64,000 bases of DNA, from positions 10,616 to 74,615 of the forward strand of contig JAEWUD010000030.1 of the NCBI GenBank assembly GCA_023397475.1. Reading direction: 5' to 3'. The translations under genes were made by a program, and so were the position numbers. This stretch comes from Bacillota bacterium (GTDB lineage: Bacteria > Bacillota > Clostridia > Saccharofermentanales > Saccharofermentanaceae). A model generated the notes under the pieces. That model ran no database searches and had not been told where the DNA came from. It worked only from the letters and a program-made list of their open reading frames with translations. Positions 16,613 through 24,839 of this stretch are shown piece after piece (position 1 is the first letter of the stretch; every line of letters begins with the position of its first letter).

Positions 16613-17596
16613 TTACAGGATCTTCTTGAGTCCGGGAATCCGGATCAATACAAAATACCCGATCGCGAAGCACAGCGGCACACAGATCAAGGCTGTCAGC
16701 AGAAATTTGAAGATCGGCATGATCGTAAGTGGTCTTAAAAGAAGGCAAGCCGTAATGATGATCGGCGGGTGGAACATATAGGTCGCGAATGCGCTTTTCG
16801 AGAGAGCTTGGCCAAGGAGCATGATCGCGGCCCAGAGACCAAACCCAACGGCAAGCGCGAGGATCAGACAACGCTTCCCTGTTCTTGCGTCAAGCCTCGA
16901 GAAACCATCTCCCCGATATGCGATGATTCCGGCGACGAACAGGACAATGTACTGCACGAAGTAACAGAACTGCATATTCAGAAAGTCCGTTCCGATCGGC
17001 AAGACGATACGGATCAGGAACGCGAGCAACGCGATCAACAGACCCAGGCCAAAGAGAATCTTCGGGGTTACCTTGACCGTCCTCGCGGAAGGATTCTTGC
17101 GAACGAGGCGGACCAAGGCATATACCAAATTGAACAGAAACAACGCCAGCACAAACCACATCGGGCCGGATCCCTCCAGCTCCCAAACACTTGTCATGTA
17201 CTGTCCGTAATAATTCAGGAAGCCGGGCAACTCTTCACCGAGAAAGTCTGCCAGATAGTACGACATTAGCGGATTGATGATAACCATATACACGACGCCG
17301 GGTATCACAAGCCGGATCAGACGATCCTTCAGAAATTTGCCGAAACCCTTGCGATCATACGCCGCGGGAACGAAGTATCCGGAGATCAGAAACAGAAAAC
17401 CCATGAAGAAGGCCTGCAAGAAGCTCTGGAAGAAGCCGAAAAGGATCATCTCCGCGACGCCGATCTCCGCTCCCTCGTTATAATACCAACTGCCGAAGCC
17501 GCTGTACGTCACCGCCAGATGCATCAGGATCACCAGAACGATGACAAAGACCCGAATACTGTCGATGTACATGAGCCGGTCCTTTTTCTCGTTCAT
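16613..17596 (-). CDS. Acyltransferase family 3 membrane protein (MdoC/OafA-like)
   Basis: A 327-residue protein with about ten transmembrane segments. The N-terminal R-L-M-Y-I-D-S-I-R-V-F-V segment followed by LVILMHLAVTYSGF carries the catalytic-type His of acyltransferase 3 proteins, and FLFLISGYFVPAAYDRKGFGKFLKDRLIRLVIPGVVY is the second hallmark (R-x-x-R-L-x-x-P). Such proteins move acyl groups across the membrane onto glucans, peptidoglycan or antibiotics. GGAGGAAAG precedes the ATG. It heads the unit that continues into the lipoprotein and CPBP genes. Confidence 0.85.
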   Translation of the reverse strand: MNEKKDRLMYIDSIRVFVIVLVILMHLAVTYSGFGSWYYNEGAEIGVAEMILFGFFQSFLQAFFMGFLFLISGYFVPAAYDRKGFGKFLKDRLIRLVIPGVVYMVIINPLMSYYLADFLGEELPGFLNYYGQYMTSVWELEGSGPMWFVLALFLFNLVYALVRLVRKNPSARTVKVTPKILFGLGLLIALLAFLIRIVLPIGTDFLNMQFCYFVQYIVLFVAGIIAYRGDGFSRLDARTGKRCLILALAVGFGLWAAIMLLGQALSKSAFATYMFHPPIIITACLLLRPLTIMPIFKFLLTALICVPLCFAIGYFVLIRIPGLKKIL

Positions 17597-17692
17597 GCAT
17601 CTTTCCTCCGCGAAACGTTATAGGCAACATTATACGGGCAAAAAGATCGTAAATATACATGACTTTCGTCATAGGCTGACTGCAATAAGTAA

Positions 17693-17839
17693 TTATTTCT
17701 CCTCTTTTCCCTTTCTTGCAGCGAATTTGTACAGTGGCATTGCCTGCGGTGTTTTCGCGAAAAAATCATCGTACTCAGTTTCCATTTTGTTTGCCTTCAA
17801 ACCGGTGATTCCTTTAAGCACGCATGAAAACGCGCTTTT
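17693..17839 (-). other. Unrecognised short frame, possible gene remnant
   Basis: An open frame of about 49 codons includes METEYDDFFAKTPQAMPLY and a Lys-rich tail. Starting at that Met would give 30 residues, with AAGG eight bases upstream; the frame runs open for a further 18 codons before a TAG. It looks like the C-terminal end of a lost gene, or a small peptide. It overlaps a TTTTCGCGAAAA palindrome. Confidence 0.25.
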
Positions 17840-17866
17840 TTTGGCCTAATTATAGACGTTCTTCAC

Positions 17867-18454
17867 TTATTTTGACGATGAATCGACGCCTAACAGACGA
17901 AAGGAGAGCGTTCTGATCACTTCTTTTTTCGATACCATATCTGTCATCGACCTATCATGAACGACCGCGCTGATACCTGACAACAGAAACTCCGCCATCA
18001 GGTTAGAATCAACTCCCGGAAGCGGTGCTACCTCTCCCTTTCTCGCGTAGATATCAATCATATCAGCTATACAAGGCCGCAGAGTAACGAGCGTGTTGTG
18101 ATGCAGAATTGCGAGTATTTGCGCATCCATTGCTTGAATATCCATTTCGGAATACGATGCTATCGAATTTTCTAATGCGGTAAGCAGGGTCTCGAAAACC
18201 CACGCGAATCTCTGTTCGCCAGATGTCTCGACAATCGTTTTTGCCTCTCTCACGTAATCCGCATTGAACTGCTCCAGAACCGCTCGAAAAATCTCATCTT
18301 TGGAAGCAAAATGATGATAGAACATCCCGATTTCGCCCCCTGCCTCACCAACGATGGAGCGTATCGAAGTCTTCTCATAACCCTGAGTAACGAACTGACG
18401 AGTGGCAATCTGAAGCAGTTCCTGCTTTCTCATTTCCGGTTGTTTTCTAGCCAT
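17867..18454 (-). CDS. TetR-family regulator
   Basis: A 195-residue protein. The HTH (MRKQELLQIATRQFVTQGYEKTSIRSIVGEAGGEIGMFYHHFASKDEIF, residues about 8-55) is standard except for Gly-Glu-Ile-Gly in the turn before the recognition helix. The remainder is helical. The start lies inside the last eight bases of the amidase gene, so both come from one message. Two 13-bp palindromes AGAACAwTGTTCT at that promoter are its likely sites. The ligand is unknown, but the linked amidase suggests a nitrogenous compound. Confidence 0.88.
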   Translation of the reverse strand: MARKQPEMRKQELLQIATRQFVTQGYEKTSIRSIVGEAGGEIGMFYHHFASKDEIFRAVLEQFNADYVREAKTIVETSGEQRFAWVFETLLTALENSIASYSEMDIQAMDAQILAILHHNTLVTLRPCIADMIDIYARKGEVAPLPGVDSNLMAEFLLSGISAVVHDRSMTDMVSKKEVIRTLSFRLLGVDSSSK

Positions 18455-19415
18455 GACATTCTTCCGCCTCTCTTACTAAACTCATCCATTTCTTACTGTT
18501 CTTCTCATAGTTTCGAATCCCCTTGCGGGTGACGAGGGGCATTACAATGCCGCGAAATACTGCATTACCCGGATGCAACCATCTCTTATGGTAAACGATT
18601 GGTTCAACCGGCCGATCATCGGACGGTTCCAACGATACTTCAACCACCGCATAGGATTCCGCGCTTCCCATTCGTGTCTTAGGCACCCCGTCCGATCCGG
18701 TGACCAGCGAGCCGCCCATCAGTCGGAAGTTCTCGTTGAAGTCTTTCACAAAATATCCACCGGCGAATTCGGGAAAGGAACCCACGGAATTAACAAAGAC
18801 CGTCGGTCTTCGGAGATACTTCGAGTATACCGATGCGATCATCTCCGGCTGCTTCTCGAAAAGTTCGATATCCTTCCCGGATATTCTCGCGTTCGTCCGA
18901 AAAGGCGCCGGACTGGCATGCGGCATCAACATAAAATCAATATTAACATCCTTCATTCTCTTCAAACGATCCATGTAGTGATTATCGGCGCAGATCCCGA
19001 TTCCTATCCTTCCGATCCCTGTATCCAGATAAATGTTGCCGCCGGACCGTTTGAAGCAGTAGGATTCTGCATCCTCCTTGCGGATTACCCCGCATATATT
19101 CCCTTCCGGACTACTGAGCAGGTAAGAGTTATAGAAATCTCTGCCATCCGTCTCGATGAACCCCGCACCGATATAGATGCCCAACTGTGCAGATAAATCG
19201 CAAGCCCAGCGTGCCGTCTTACCGTCGATAGGTTCCGCGAATTTCCAGATCGATTGATTCGGAATATATCCGCAACCGGATAGTTCCGGAAGTACAGCAA
19301 GATCGATACCTTCCTTCGAAGCCTCCATAATCATTGATGCAGCCTTTGTATATCCCGTCTCCTGATCCGAGAAATAATTATTCAGCTGCAACATAGTAAT
19401 TCTAATTACGCGCAT
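18447..19415 (-). CDS. Carbon-nitrogen hydrolase (nitrilase superfamily amidase)
   Basis: A 322-residue cytoplasmic enzyme. The Glu-Lys-Cys triad can be read: Glu in LPELSGCGY (near residue 44), Lys in GVIRKEDAES (near 113) and Cys in GIGICADNHYMD (near 147). Members hydrolyse amides, nitriles or N-carbamyl compounds. The C-terminal 60 residues are longer than the minimal fold and basic. AGGAGGG precedes the ATG. The operon carries its own TetR gene, so expression is probably induced by the substrate or a related compound. Confidence 0.88.
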   Translation of the reverse strand: MRVIRITMLQLNNYFSDQETGYTKAASMIMEASKEGIDLAVLPELSGCGYIPNQSIWKFAEPIDGKTARWACDLSAQLGIYIGAGFIETDGRDFYNSYLLSSPEGNICGVIRKEDAESYCFKRSGGNIYLDTGIGRIGIGICADNHYMDRLKRMKDVNIDFMLMPHASPAPFRTNARISGKDIELFEKQPEMIASVYSKYLRRPTVFVNSVGSFPEFAGGYFVKDFNENFRLMGGSLVTGSDGVPKTRMGSAESYAVVEVSLEPSDDRPVEPIVYHKRWLHPGNAVFRGIVMPLVTRKGIRNYEKNSKKWMSLVREAEECHG

Positions 19416-19431
19416 AAACAGCCCTCCTTAC

Positions 19432-19477
19432 AGAACAATGTTCTCTTATTCTAAATTAAAGAACATTGTTCTGTCAA
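19432..19477 (-). promoter_or_regulatory. Promoter with two TetR-type operators
   Basis: On the minus strand TTGACA (19472-19477) and TAGAAT (19448-19453) are 18 bases apart. AGAACAATGTTCT (19432-19444) and AGAACATTGTTCT (19460-19472), both perfect 6-bp-arm palindromes, are 28 bases apart centre to centre: one abuts the -35, the other lies just downstream of the -10. They would block initiation when bound. Confidence 0.8.
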
Positions 19478-19523
19478 CAGACTCTATGATCAAATATGGA
19501 AGGGCATGGAACTCATGGTGCTT

Positions 19524-19557
19524 ATAAAGAAACGGCAGCACCATGGGTACTGCCGTC
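19524..19557 (-). terminator. Terminator after the HxlR remnant, twin of the one at 20.9 kb
   Basis: ACGGCAG / CTGCCGT form a stem followed on the minus strand by TTTCTTTAT. Almost the same 45 bases recur near 20943, including flanking CATCTGCA, so one terminator is a copy of the other. Confidence 0.7.
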
Positions 19558-19598
19558 TCATCTGCATTTTCCGAAAAAGATATGCAGCTCTTCATTCA

Positions 19599-19886
19599 TC
19601 ATTCTCTTGCCATCCGCTTCTGATACTCTTCGCCCCAAGTCCACATCGCGTCATGGATGATCTTAAGACTCTTTCCCGTCTCTGTCAGAGAGTATTCGAC
19701 TCTTGGCGGGACCTCCGCATAGACCTCACGGTGCACCAGACCGCTCTCCTCCATGATTCGCAGGTGCTGGGTCAGCACCTTCTGTGAGATACCTGTGAGG
19801 GATTTCTTCAGCTGTCCGAAGCGCCTGGTTCCCGCAAGAAGATCGCGGACGATGAGCATCTTCCATCCGTGAAGCTAGTCGACACA
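19599..19886 (-). pseudogene. HxlR-family regulator, 5' end destroyed
   Basis: The frame gives the central and C-terminal HxlR domain: WKMLIVRDLLAGTRRFGQLKKSL, then SQKVLTQHLRIMEESGLVHREVY, the wing PRVEYSLTETG and a final helix. Upstream of the first Met the sequence continues as L-H-G-W-K, then meets a TAG, then reads C-V-D in the same frame, which resembles the family's conserved Cys-Pro-Val-Glu start but broken. About 15-20 N-terminal residues are missing or scrambled. HxlR regulators usually stand divergent from an oxidoreductase gene; here that gene's fragment follows directly (see next entry). Confidence 0.7.
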
Positions 19887-19912
19887 CCGGAATTTCCCTC
19901 CATGTTTAACCG

Positions 19913-20167
19913 TTGGCGAACGCTATGGGTGAAGCTCTCGATCTTCTTCGTGCAATAGACGACGTCCGGTGGACGTTCCTAAGCCCCGCAGCTGATTTCC
20001 GTGCTGAGGGTCCACGTACCGGCACGTATGCGCTTGGCGGCGAGGAGCTAACACTGAGCGGCGCAGGCGAGAGTCAAATCAGTTATGCCGACTACGCAAT
20101 TGCAATGGTAGATGAAGCGGAGAACGCAAGGAATATTCATGCACGGATCAGCGTTGTGGCGAAGTGA
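19913..20167 (+). pseudogene. NAD(P)-dependent oxidoreductase, C-terminal fragment
   Basis: About 84 residues match the end of YwnB/YhfK-like atypical short-chain dehydrogenases: ALDLLRAIDDVRWTFLSPAADF, then RTGTYALGGEEL and ISYADYAIAMVDEAE with a final HARISVV. The Rossmann nucleotide-binding half is absent, a TAA closes the frame four codons before the first possible (TTG) start and there is no ribosome binding site. The gene therefore lost its first half, probably in the same deletion that removed the start of the divergent HxlR gene. Its tail overlaps the end of lgt by 20 bases. Confidence 0.75.
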
Positions 20168-20921
20168 TTCCCTGTCTCTTTTCGCGCCAGGCGTTGAAAC
20201 CGTAAAGACTCAGCCCGCCGATCACGAAGAACAGGGAGATGAACTGCGACGTGGACAGGAGCCCAACGCCTCCGCGGTCGTCATTGCGCAGGAATTCGAT
20301 GAGAAAGCGTCCGATTCCGTTCAGTACGAGATATGCGGCTCCCACATTTCCCTTGTTCTTTGCATGTTTACTGTAGATGATGAGAAAGGCTGCTAAGGCA
20401 AAGTTAGCGATAGCAGATATCAACTGCGTAGGGATCAGCGAAATGCCCGCCGGCGCGATACTCCCTTCAGGGAAAGTGACCCCCCACCAATCTGTCGTCG
20501 CGCGGCCGTAACAGCAGCCTGCAAGGAAACAGCCGATTCGACCGAATCCTTGGGCCAGAGAGACGGATGGTATCAGCAAATCCAGATACGAGAAAAAGTC
20601 GCATCGCTTGATCTTACAATACAGGATAGCGGCTAGGACACCGCTGATAATGCCACCATACACGACAAATCCGCTGCCGCTGAATACTTCCCATGGACTC
20701 TTCAGAAACATCGGAAATTCAACAATTACGTATAAAATTTTCGCGCCGACAAACCCGAGAATTGCACAAAGAATCGTTAAATTGAGGACAATATCACTAC
20801 TGAGCCCTTTTGTCTTCGAGCGGAACACACTTACCATCATCGCTACGATGACCCCCAGCCCGATCATCAGTCCGTAGCTATGTATTGTTATTCCGCCAAT
20901 TGAGAATAGATCATAGTGCAT
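20148..20921 (-). CDS. lgt: Prolipoprotein diacylglyceryl transferase
   Basis: A 257-residue membrane protein with seven hydrophobic segments. HSYGLMIGLGVI near the start, YGGIISG, and GRIGCFLAGCCYG (near 133-145; the essential Arg of the Lgt signature G-R-I-G-N-F is kept while Asn is Cys) identify Lgt. PTQLISAIANF and GIGRFLIEFLRNDDRG are further family marks. It transfers diacylglyceryl from phosphatidylglycerol to the lipobox Cys of prolipoproteins, such as the two lipoproteins in this window. The Cys-rich signature resembles a clostridial variant subgroup, so this may be a second paralogue. GAGGAG precedes the ATG. Confidence 0.9.
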   Translation of the reverse strand: MHYDLFSIGGITIHSYGLMIGLGVIVAMMVSVFRSKTKGLSSDIVLNLTILCAILGFVGAKILYVIVEFPMFLKSPWEVFSGSGFVVYGGIISGVLAAILYCKIKRCDFFSYLDLLIPSVSLAQGFGRIGCFLAGCCYGRATTDWWGVTFPEGSIAPAGISLIPTQLISAIANFALAAFLIIYSKHAKNKGNVGAAYLVLNGIGRFLIEFLRNDDRGGVGLLSTSQFISLFFVIGGLSLYGFNAWREKRQGITSPQR

Positions 20922-20942
20922 CCGATACTTCTCTCCTCTTCT

Positions 20943-20980
20943 GATAAAGAAACGGCAGCACCAAGGGCACTGCCGTTACA
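20943..20980 (-). terminator. Terminator of the surface-protein gene, twin of the one at 19.5 kb
   Basis: On the minus strand AACGGCAGTG pairs with GTGCTGCCGTT and is followed by TCTTTATC. The sequence is nearly identical to the terminator at 19524, showing local duplication around lgt. Confidence 0.7.
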
Positions 20981-21048
20981 TCTGCAATTTTCTATTAAAT
21001 CCATCTTCTGACATTTTTGCAAGAAGTTTCCGAAATGATAGACAATTA

Positions 21049-22590
21049 TCACTTCTTCTTACTTGCCTTGCGTTGCACTCTGGATCTCATCACCCACAAT
21101 GTAATGCCGGCAACCGCGATTACTCCGACAACGGAAATCTGTGCAACGGTTAACCATAGATTCTGCGACTCACCCGTCTTCGTAACGCCTTGTGTCGAAC
21201 CAGGCGGAGTGGGCGTAGGCGTAGGCGTCGACGTCGGCGTCGACGTCGGCGTCGGAGTTGGCGTCGGAGTTGGCGTCATTGTAGGAGTAGGGGTTGGGGT
21301 TGGGGTTGGGGTTGGGGTCGGAGTTGGCGATGGTGTTGGTGTTGGGGTAGGTGTCGGAGTCGGATCTGCTGTCCACTGCGCGAAAAAAGTCTCATCCCCA
21401 TTGAATGTATAGGCGCCTTCCGGAGTGACGCTCGTCCCACTCCCATTCGCAGCGGTATTCCATCCGGTCATACTATAACCGGCGCGCGTCATAACGCCCG
21501 CTCCGGGAAGGGTTACCGATGTCTGATAAAGCCCGGTAACAGATGACGCAGAACCTGTGCCACCATTCGCATCAAAATTTATCGTATTAATCCGTAGATA
21601 TGCGGCAAATTCCGGCGTCCAACCTGAAGGAACTGTGGTTCCAAACACCTCTCCGTTATCCATAGTTGTTATGAATTCGTGCGTATGTGTTGACGTGTCA
21701 GCAGACGGACACGCATCGTTGCGAAGGAAAACCGCTGCATCACCGGATATGATCGGTGAATTCTCGGTGGATGCATACGCGCCTGCTCCGATATCACCGG
21801 GGAAACCGTCATCGGCTTCATACCCTTGCATCTCATTCCCGGCCTCAGCAAACACAATACCTCCGGAAACGATAAGAGTTCCGCTGTCTCCGAATGCTCC
21901 TCCTCCGATACCCGCGCCAGAATCTCCGCCCTTTGCGATAACTCTGCCGCCGGAGATTGTTATGGAACCTCCGTCGCCAAAGAATCCGCCTCCGATTCCT
22001 GCGCCACCGGAGCCGCCATATGCGGTTACATTGCCACCGGTAATCTCCACCGTCCCACAGTCGTGCAGTGAAGTATTAACCGGTTTGTTATCTTCAATAT
22101 CAGCCTCTGTATACGAGGCAGGAAGATTGGAAGAGGCACCCGAACCGCCAATGCCGGCAGAATCAGCCCCTCCCGTTGCGGTCAGGCTACCGCCTGTCGA
22201 ACTGTTAATCGTAAGTCCCGCTCCGCTCCCGACATATACTGCCGACCAGAATCCGGTATCCGTCAACACATTCGATCCCTTTAGAATCAGCTGGCTTCCG
22301 GCCCCAGTAAATTGGATCGGAGATCCATCAATGATTGTGTTCGTAATCGTCAAACTGTTAATCGTAAGCGTGACATTACTCCCGCACACAATCTGAATAT
22401 TTTCTGCGACTCCCGTTATTGTGACGGAAAGCCCATCCGCGATGTGAATGATATGTCCTGCGGCAGATCCGGTTACATCAACGGTTGGTCCATCCGCTGG
22501 ATTAACGGTCTCTGCCGATACACCGGCGATCGGGATAGCCATGAGAAGGAAGACGATCGTACATAGGATTGTTGCAAGTTTCTTGACCAT
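21049..22590 (-). CDS. Secreted surface protein with InlB-type repeat, Thr-Pro stalk and sortase-like tail
   Basis: A 513-residue exported protein. Residues 1-26 are a signal peptide. Residues 35-300 form a glycine-rich repetitive region (repeated GGAGIGGG-like turns, ISGG and TVNI-type strands) that fits a parallel beta-helix. Residues about 335-405 are one Listeria-Bacteroides (InlB B) repeat: INFDANGGTG, GYSMTGWNTAANGSG, FFAQW. About 55 residues of Thr-Pro repeats make a rigid stalk. The end is V-T-K-T-G-E, a hydrophobic helix and RSRVQRKASKKK, the layout of a cell-wall sorting signal with VTKTG in place of LPxTG. It is probably anchored to the wall and may bind carbohydrate. The stalk DNA is a hexamer-type satellite. 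Confidence 0.75.
   Translation of the reverse strand: MVKKLATILCTIVFLLMAIPIAGVSAETVNPADGPTVDVTGSAAGHIIHIADGLSVTITGVAENIQIVCGSNVTLTINSLTITNTIIDGSPIQFTGAGSQLILKGSNVLTDTGFWSAVYVGSGAGLTINSSTGGSLTATGGADSAGIGGSGASSNLPASYTEADIEDNKPVNTSLHDCGTVEITGGNVTAYGGSGGAGIGGGFFGDGGSITISGGRVIAKGGDSGAGIGGGAFGDSGTLIVSGGIVFAEAGNEMQGYEADDGFPGDIGAGAYASTENSPIISGDAAVFLRNDACPSADTSTHTHEFITTMDNGEVFGTTVPSGWTPEFAAYLRINTINFDANGGTGSASSVTGLYQTSVTLPGAGVMTRAGYSMTGWNTAANGSGTSVTPEGAYTFNGDETFFAQWTADPTPTPTPTPTPSPTPTPTPTPTPTPTPTMTPTPTPTPTPTSTPTSTPTPTPTPPGSTQGVTKTGESQNLWLTVAQISVVGVIAVAGITLWVMRSRVQRKASKKK
21204..21365. repeat. Hexanucleotide-type satellite coding the Thr-Pro stalk
   Basis: About 27 units of GGNGTN (Thr-Pro on the coding minus strand) follow one another, including four perfect GGGGTT units in a row. 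Because units are six bases, slippage would change stalk length without breaking the frame. Confidence 0.9.
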
Positions 22591-22789
22591 ACTGAGATAC
22601 CCCCTGAAAACGAAGTAAGTCTACTGCGTTCTGTGACCTTGACTATTCCTCTGAAGATTGTTGCCTACTGAACATCAGGCATGCTAAAAGAACAAGAATA
22701 TGCTTAACCAAAATTGATCACTTGCTTGTAATAGTACATTAATGCACATTTGTTCAGGTGCAAAGCAAAGGAATGGCGTTATTTTTCGG

Positions 22790-23308
22790 TTATTTTCCCA
22801 AATTTGTCTTCTCCTCGGGCAAATGAATCGAATGTTTTTGTAACGCGTTGCTGCCGGTGCTCCAGAAATCCTGATGCAGCTTGAGCATTTCTTCGTTCGC
22901 GATCGGCCCATGGATCACTATACCCGAATCGTCCGCCTCCGCGATGCTTTTCGCGGGCATGAATCTTCCCCAACCGCGAATCGCTTCCACCTGCTCCTGC
23001 GAGATATAGTACGTCACCTCCGGGATCCCGGACCAGATACAGGCACCGATGCACATCGGGCAGGGTTCATTGGACGAGATCAGGTGTGCACGGGTCAGAA
23101 TTTTCGCGTCATAATGCTGAATCGCGGATTGAATGGCAGCCATCTCGGCATGTTCGAGGGGATTTCCCGAGGATCGGGATCTATTGTGACTTGCGGCGAT
23201 CACCTGATTGTCCGCAAGAATAACGGCTGCAAAAGGGGGGTTGCCGAGATCGATGGCACTTTGCTGCAGACTGAGAATCATTTGAATTTTCTCATCAGAA
23301 ATCATCAT
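22790..23308 (-). CDS. Nucleoside/nucleobase deaminase (cytidine-deaminase fold)
   Basis: A 172-residue enzyme with zinc motifs HAEMAA (near residue 53) and PCPMCIGAC (near 83), the catalytic Glu lying in HAE. The segment GNPPFAAVILADNQVIAASHN is the usual first strand pair. Its length and the WSGIPEVTYYI region resemble guanine deaminase or related nucleobase deaminases more than tRNA-specific TadA, but the substrate is unproven. Its ATG overlaps the GNAT stop, so the pair is coupled. Confidence 0.82.
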   Translation of the reverse strand: MMISDEKIQMILSLQQSAIDLGNPPFAAVILADNQVIAASHNRSRSSGNPLEHAEMAAIQSAIQHYDAKILTRAHLISSNEPCPMCIGACIWSGIPEVTYYISQEQVEAIRGWGRFMPAKSIAEADDSGIVIHGPIANEEMLKLHQDFWSTGSNALQKHSIHLPEEKTNLGK

Positions 23309-23835
23309 TGTTTACCTCTCTCCATCACTATATCAAGTGACTTCTCATAGACACAAAACCTGTGCCCGTACATGTCACACTCACCGAGCCGTTGGTAACC
23401 TGCCTTTTGATACGTACGGCAAGCCGGTATGTTTGTCAGGGCTGCCAACAGATGTACCGCGCAGTAGTCCCTGCTCATCAGAATCTTCTCAATCTCGTAC
23501 ACCATGTGCAGCGCCAATCCTTTTCCCTGATAACCCGGCGCTATCGCTACGCGTGCAATCTCGGCAATCTTCCCTTCCTTTCTTCGCCAAAAGTCGAGCT
23601 CGTCCAATTCGTTCTCGGGTACGATCGAAATCGCTCCGATGATTCTTCCGTCATCTCTCAAGACAAACAAATTTCCGCTCGCATAATCTGCCGTAATCTC
23701 CCGAAAACCGGGGTAGAATTCATTCCATGTGCAGAAATCGCCGCCGGAAACGGAACGATACAGAGCAAGCACATGATCTGTATCGTCTGCTCCCGCCGCT
23801 GTGAAAAGATAATGCTTCCCATCTGTAGCCGCCAT
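23305..23835 (-). CDS. GNAT-family N-acetyltransferase
   Basis: A 176-residue protein with the acetyl-CoA loop in RVAIAPGYQGKGLALHMV (motif A, R/Q-x-x-G-x-G/A, near residue 115) and a C-terminal ACRTYQKAGYQRLGECDMYG (motif B). YASGNLFVLRDDGRIIGAISI forms the central strands. The ATG is preceded by AGGAGG at nine bases; an upstream TTG is too close to that site. Target unknown; being coupled to a deaminase gene, it may act on a nucleobase-derived or drug-like amine. Confidence 0.85.
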   Translation of the reverse strand: MAATDGKHYLFTAAGADDTDHVLALYRSVSGGDFCTWNEFYPGFREITADYASGNLFVLRDDGRIIGAISIVPENELDELDFWRRKEGKIAEIARVAIAPGYQGKGLALHMVYEIEKILMSRDYCAVHLLAALTNIPACRTYQKAGYQRLGECDMYGHRFCVYEKSLDIVMERGKQ

Positions 23836-23935
23836 CTCCAAAAGCCTCCTGAATGAATCGAAATTTTCTTGTATTATACATCCTTCAAAGTGCTAGAATA
23901 TCACTAAACGATTCGCGCAATGCTGCAAATTTCCT

Positions 23936-23949
23936 TGTAACGCGTTACA
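23936..23949. promoter_or_regulatory. Perfect palindrome TGTAACGCGTTACA before the sugar kinase
   Basis: The 14-bp palindrome lies 35 bases before the kinase ATG. Its symmetric CG core and size fit a LacI- or GntR-type operator. No regulator gene of these classes is adjacent, so the protein is unknown. Confidence 0.5.
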
Positions 23950-23983
23950 GCCTTTGATAAAAATAATCTTCGGAGGTCCCCCT

Positions 23984-24781
23984 ATGAAAAAAGCCGCATG
24001 CTTCAGTGTCGCCGCCATGGATTTCTTCCCGCAACGAGGCGAGGCGTTCGCAGGTGGAAACGCCCTCAATCAGGCAATCCGTTTCCGGACGCTTGGTTGG
24101 GAGACTGCGTTTCTCGGCGCTCTCGGCACAGACGAGGCCGGAGACCGGATCGAAGATCTGCTTCGCCGCAACGAGGTCGACCTTGCCGGGATGCTCCGCC
24201 TTCCCGGCCAGACCGCGTCAAACCGGCTCATCGACGATGAGAACGGTGAGCGGTTCGGCGAAGACGGGGCCTGGAAGAACGGCGTATATCCCGACTTCAC
24301 CCTTTCGGAGGCGGACTGGGCACGTATTACGGAGTATCGCCTATGGTCGACGCACGCGAACGGCAACAACTATTCCGAAGCACTTCGCCGGAAAACCGCG
24401 CGGAATTTCCTCGCTGTCGACTTCCTGCATTTCGATACCTATGAGCTTCTTGAAGAAGGTCTCAATTCCGTAGATATCGCCTATTTTGGCGGCGTCGCCG
24501 ATCAACTACCCGATCTAATCTCGATCTCTCGGCGCTTCGCGGGCATCATCGTTCTGACACTCGGTGCGGGAGGAAGCATCGCGATCATAAACGGCGAGAC
24601 GCACGCCGAGCAAGCCCTCCCTCTCGAGAAGGTCCTCGATACGACCGGCTGCGGCGACGCATTTCAGGCAGGGTTCACCGCCGAGTACATCGAGTCGCGC
24701 GACATCCGACGTGCTCTGCGCCAAGGCGCGGAGCTGGGACGTGTCGCCGCGTCGCATTATGGCGGAGTGCCGTGGGCATAA
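23984..24781 (+). CDS. PfkB-family sugar kinase, fructoselysine 6-kinase-like
   Basis: A 265-residue ribokinase-fold enzyme. AGGNALNQAIRFRTLGWETAFLGALGTDEAGD is the PfkB N-terminal signature, and LDTTGCGDAFQAGF near residue 220 holds the catalytic Asp and anion hole (usual G-A-G-D is G-C-G-D here). Length, the LSEADW segment and absence of a long lid resemble FrlD, which phosphorylates fructoselysine; other sugars are possible since no frlB partner is near. GGAGG lies six bases before the ATG. Confidence 0.75.
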   Translation: MKKAACFSVAAMDFFPQRGEAFAGGNALNQAIRFRTLGWETAFLGALGTDEAGDRIEDLLRRNEVDLAGMLRLPGQTASNRLIDDENGERFGEDGAWKNGVYPDFTLSEADWARITEYRLWSTHANGNNYSEALRRKTARNFLAVDFLHFDTYELLEEGLNSVDIAYFGGVADQLPDLISISRRFAGIIVLTLGAGGSIAIINGETHAEQALPLEKVLDTTGCGDAFQAGFTAEYIESRDIRRALRQGAELGRVAASHYGGVPWA

Positions 24782-24839
24782 GAAATACGTATCCGACACA
24801 ATCCATTATCGGTGTTTTGGCATACGATCCTTCGTTTGC

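Noticed and set aside
21204..21365. On/off phase-variation tract
   Set aside because: Repeat units are six bases, so slippage keeps the frame and can only change stalk length.
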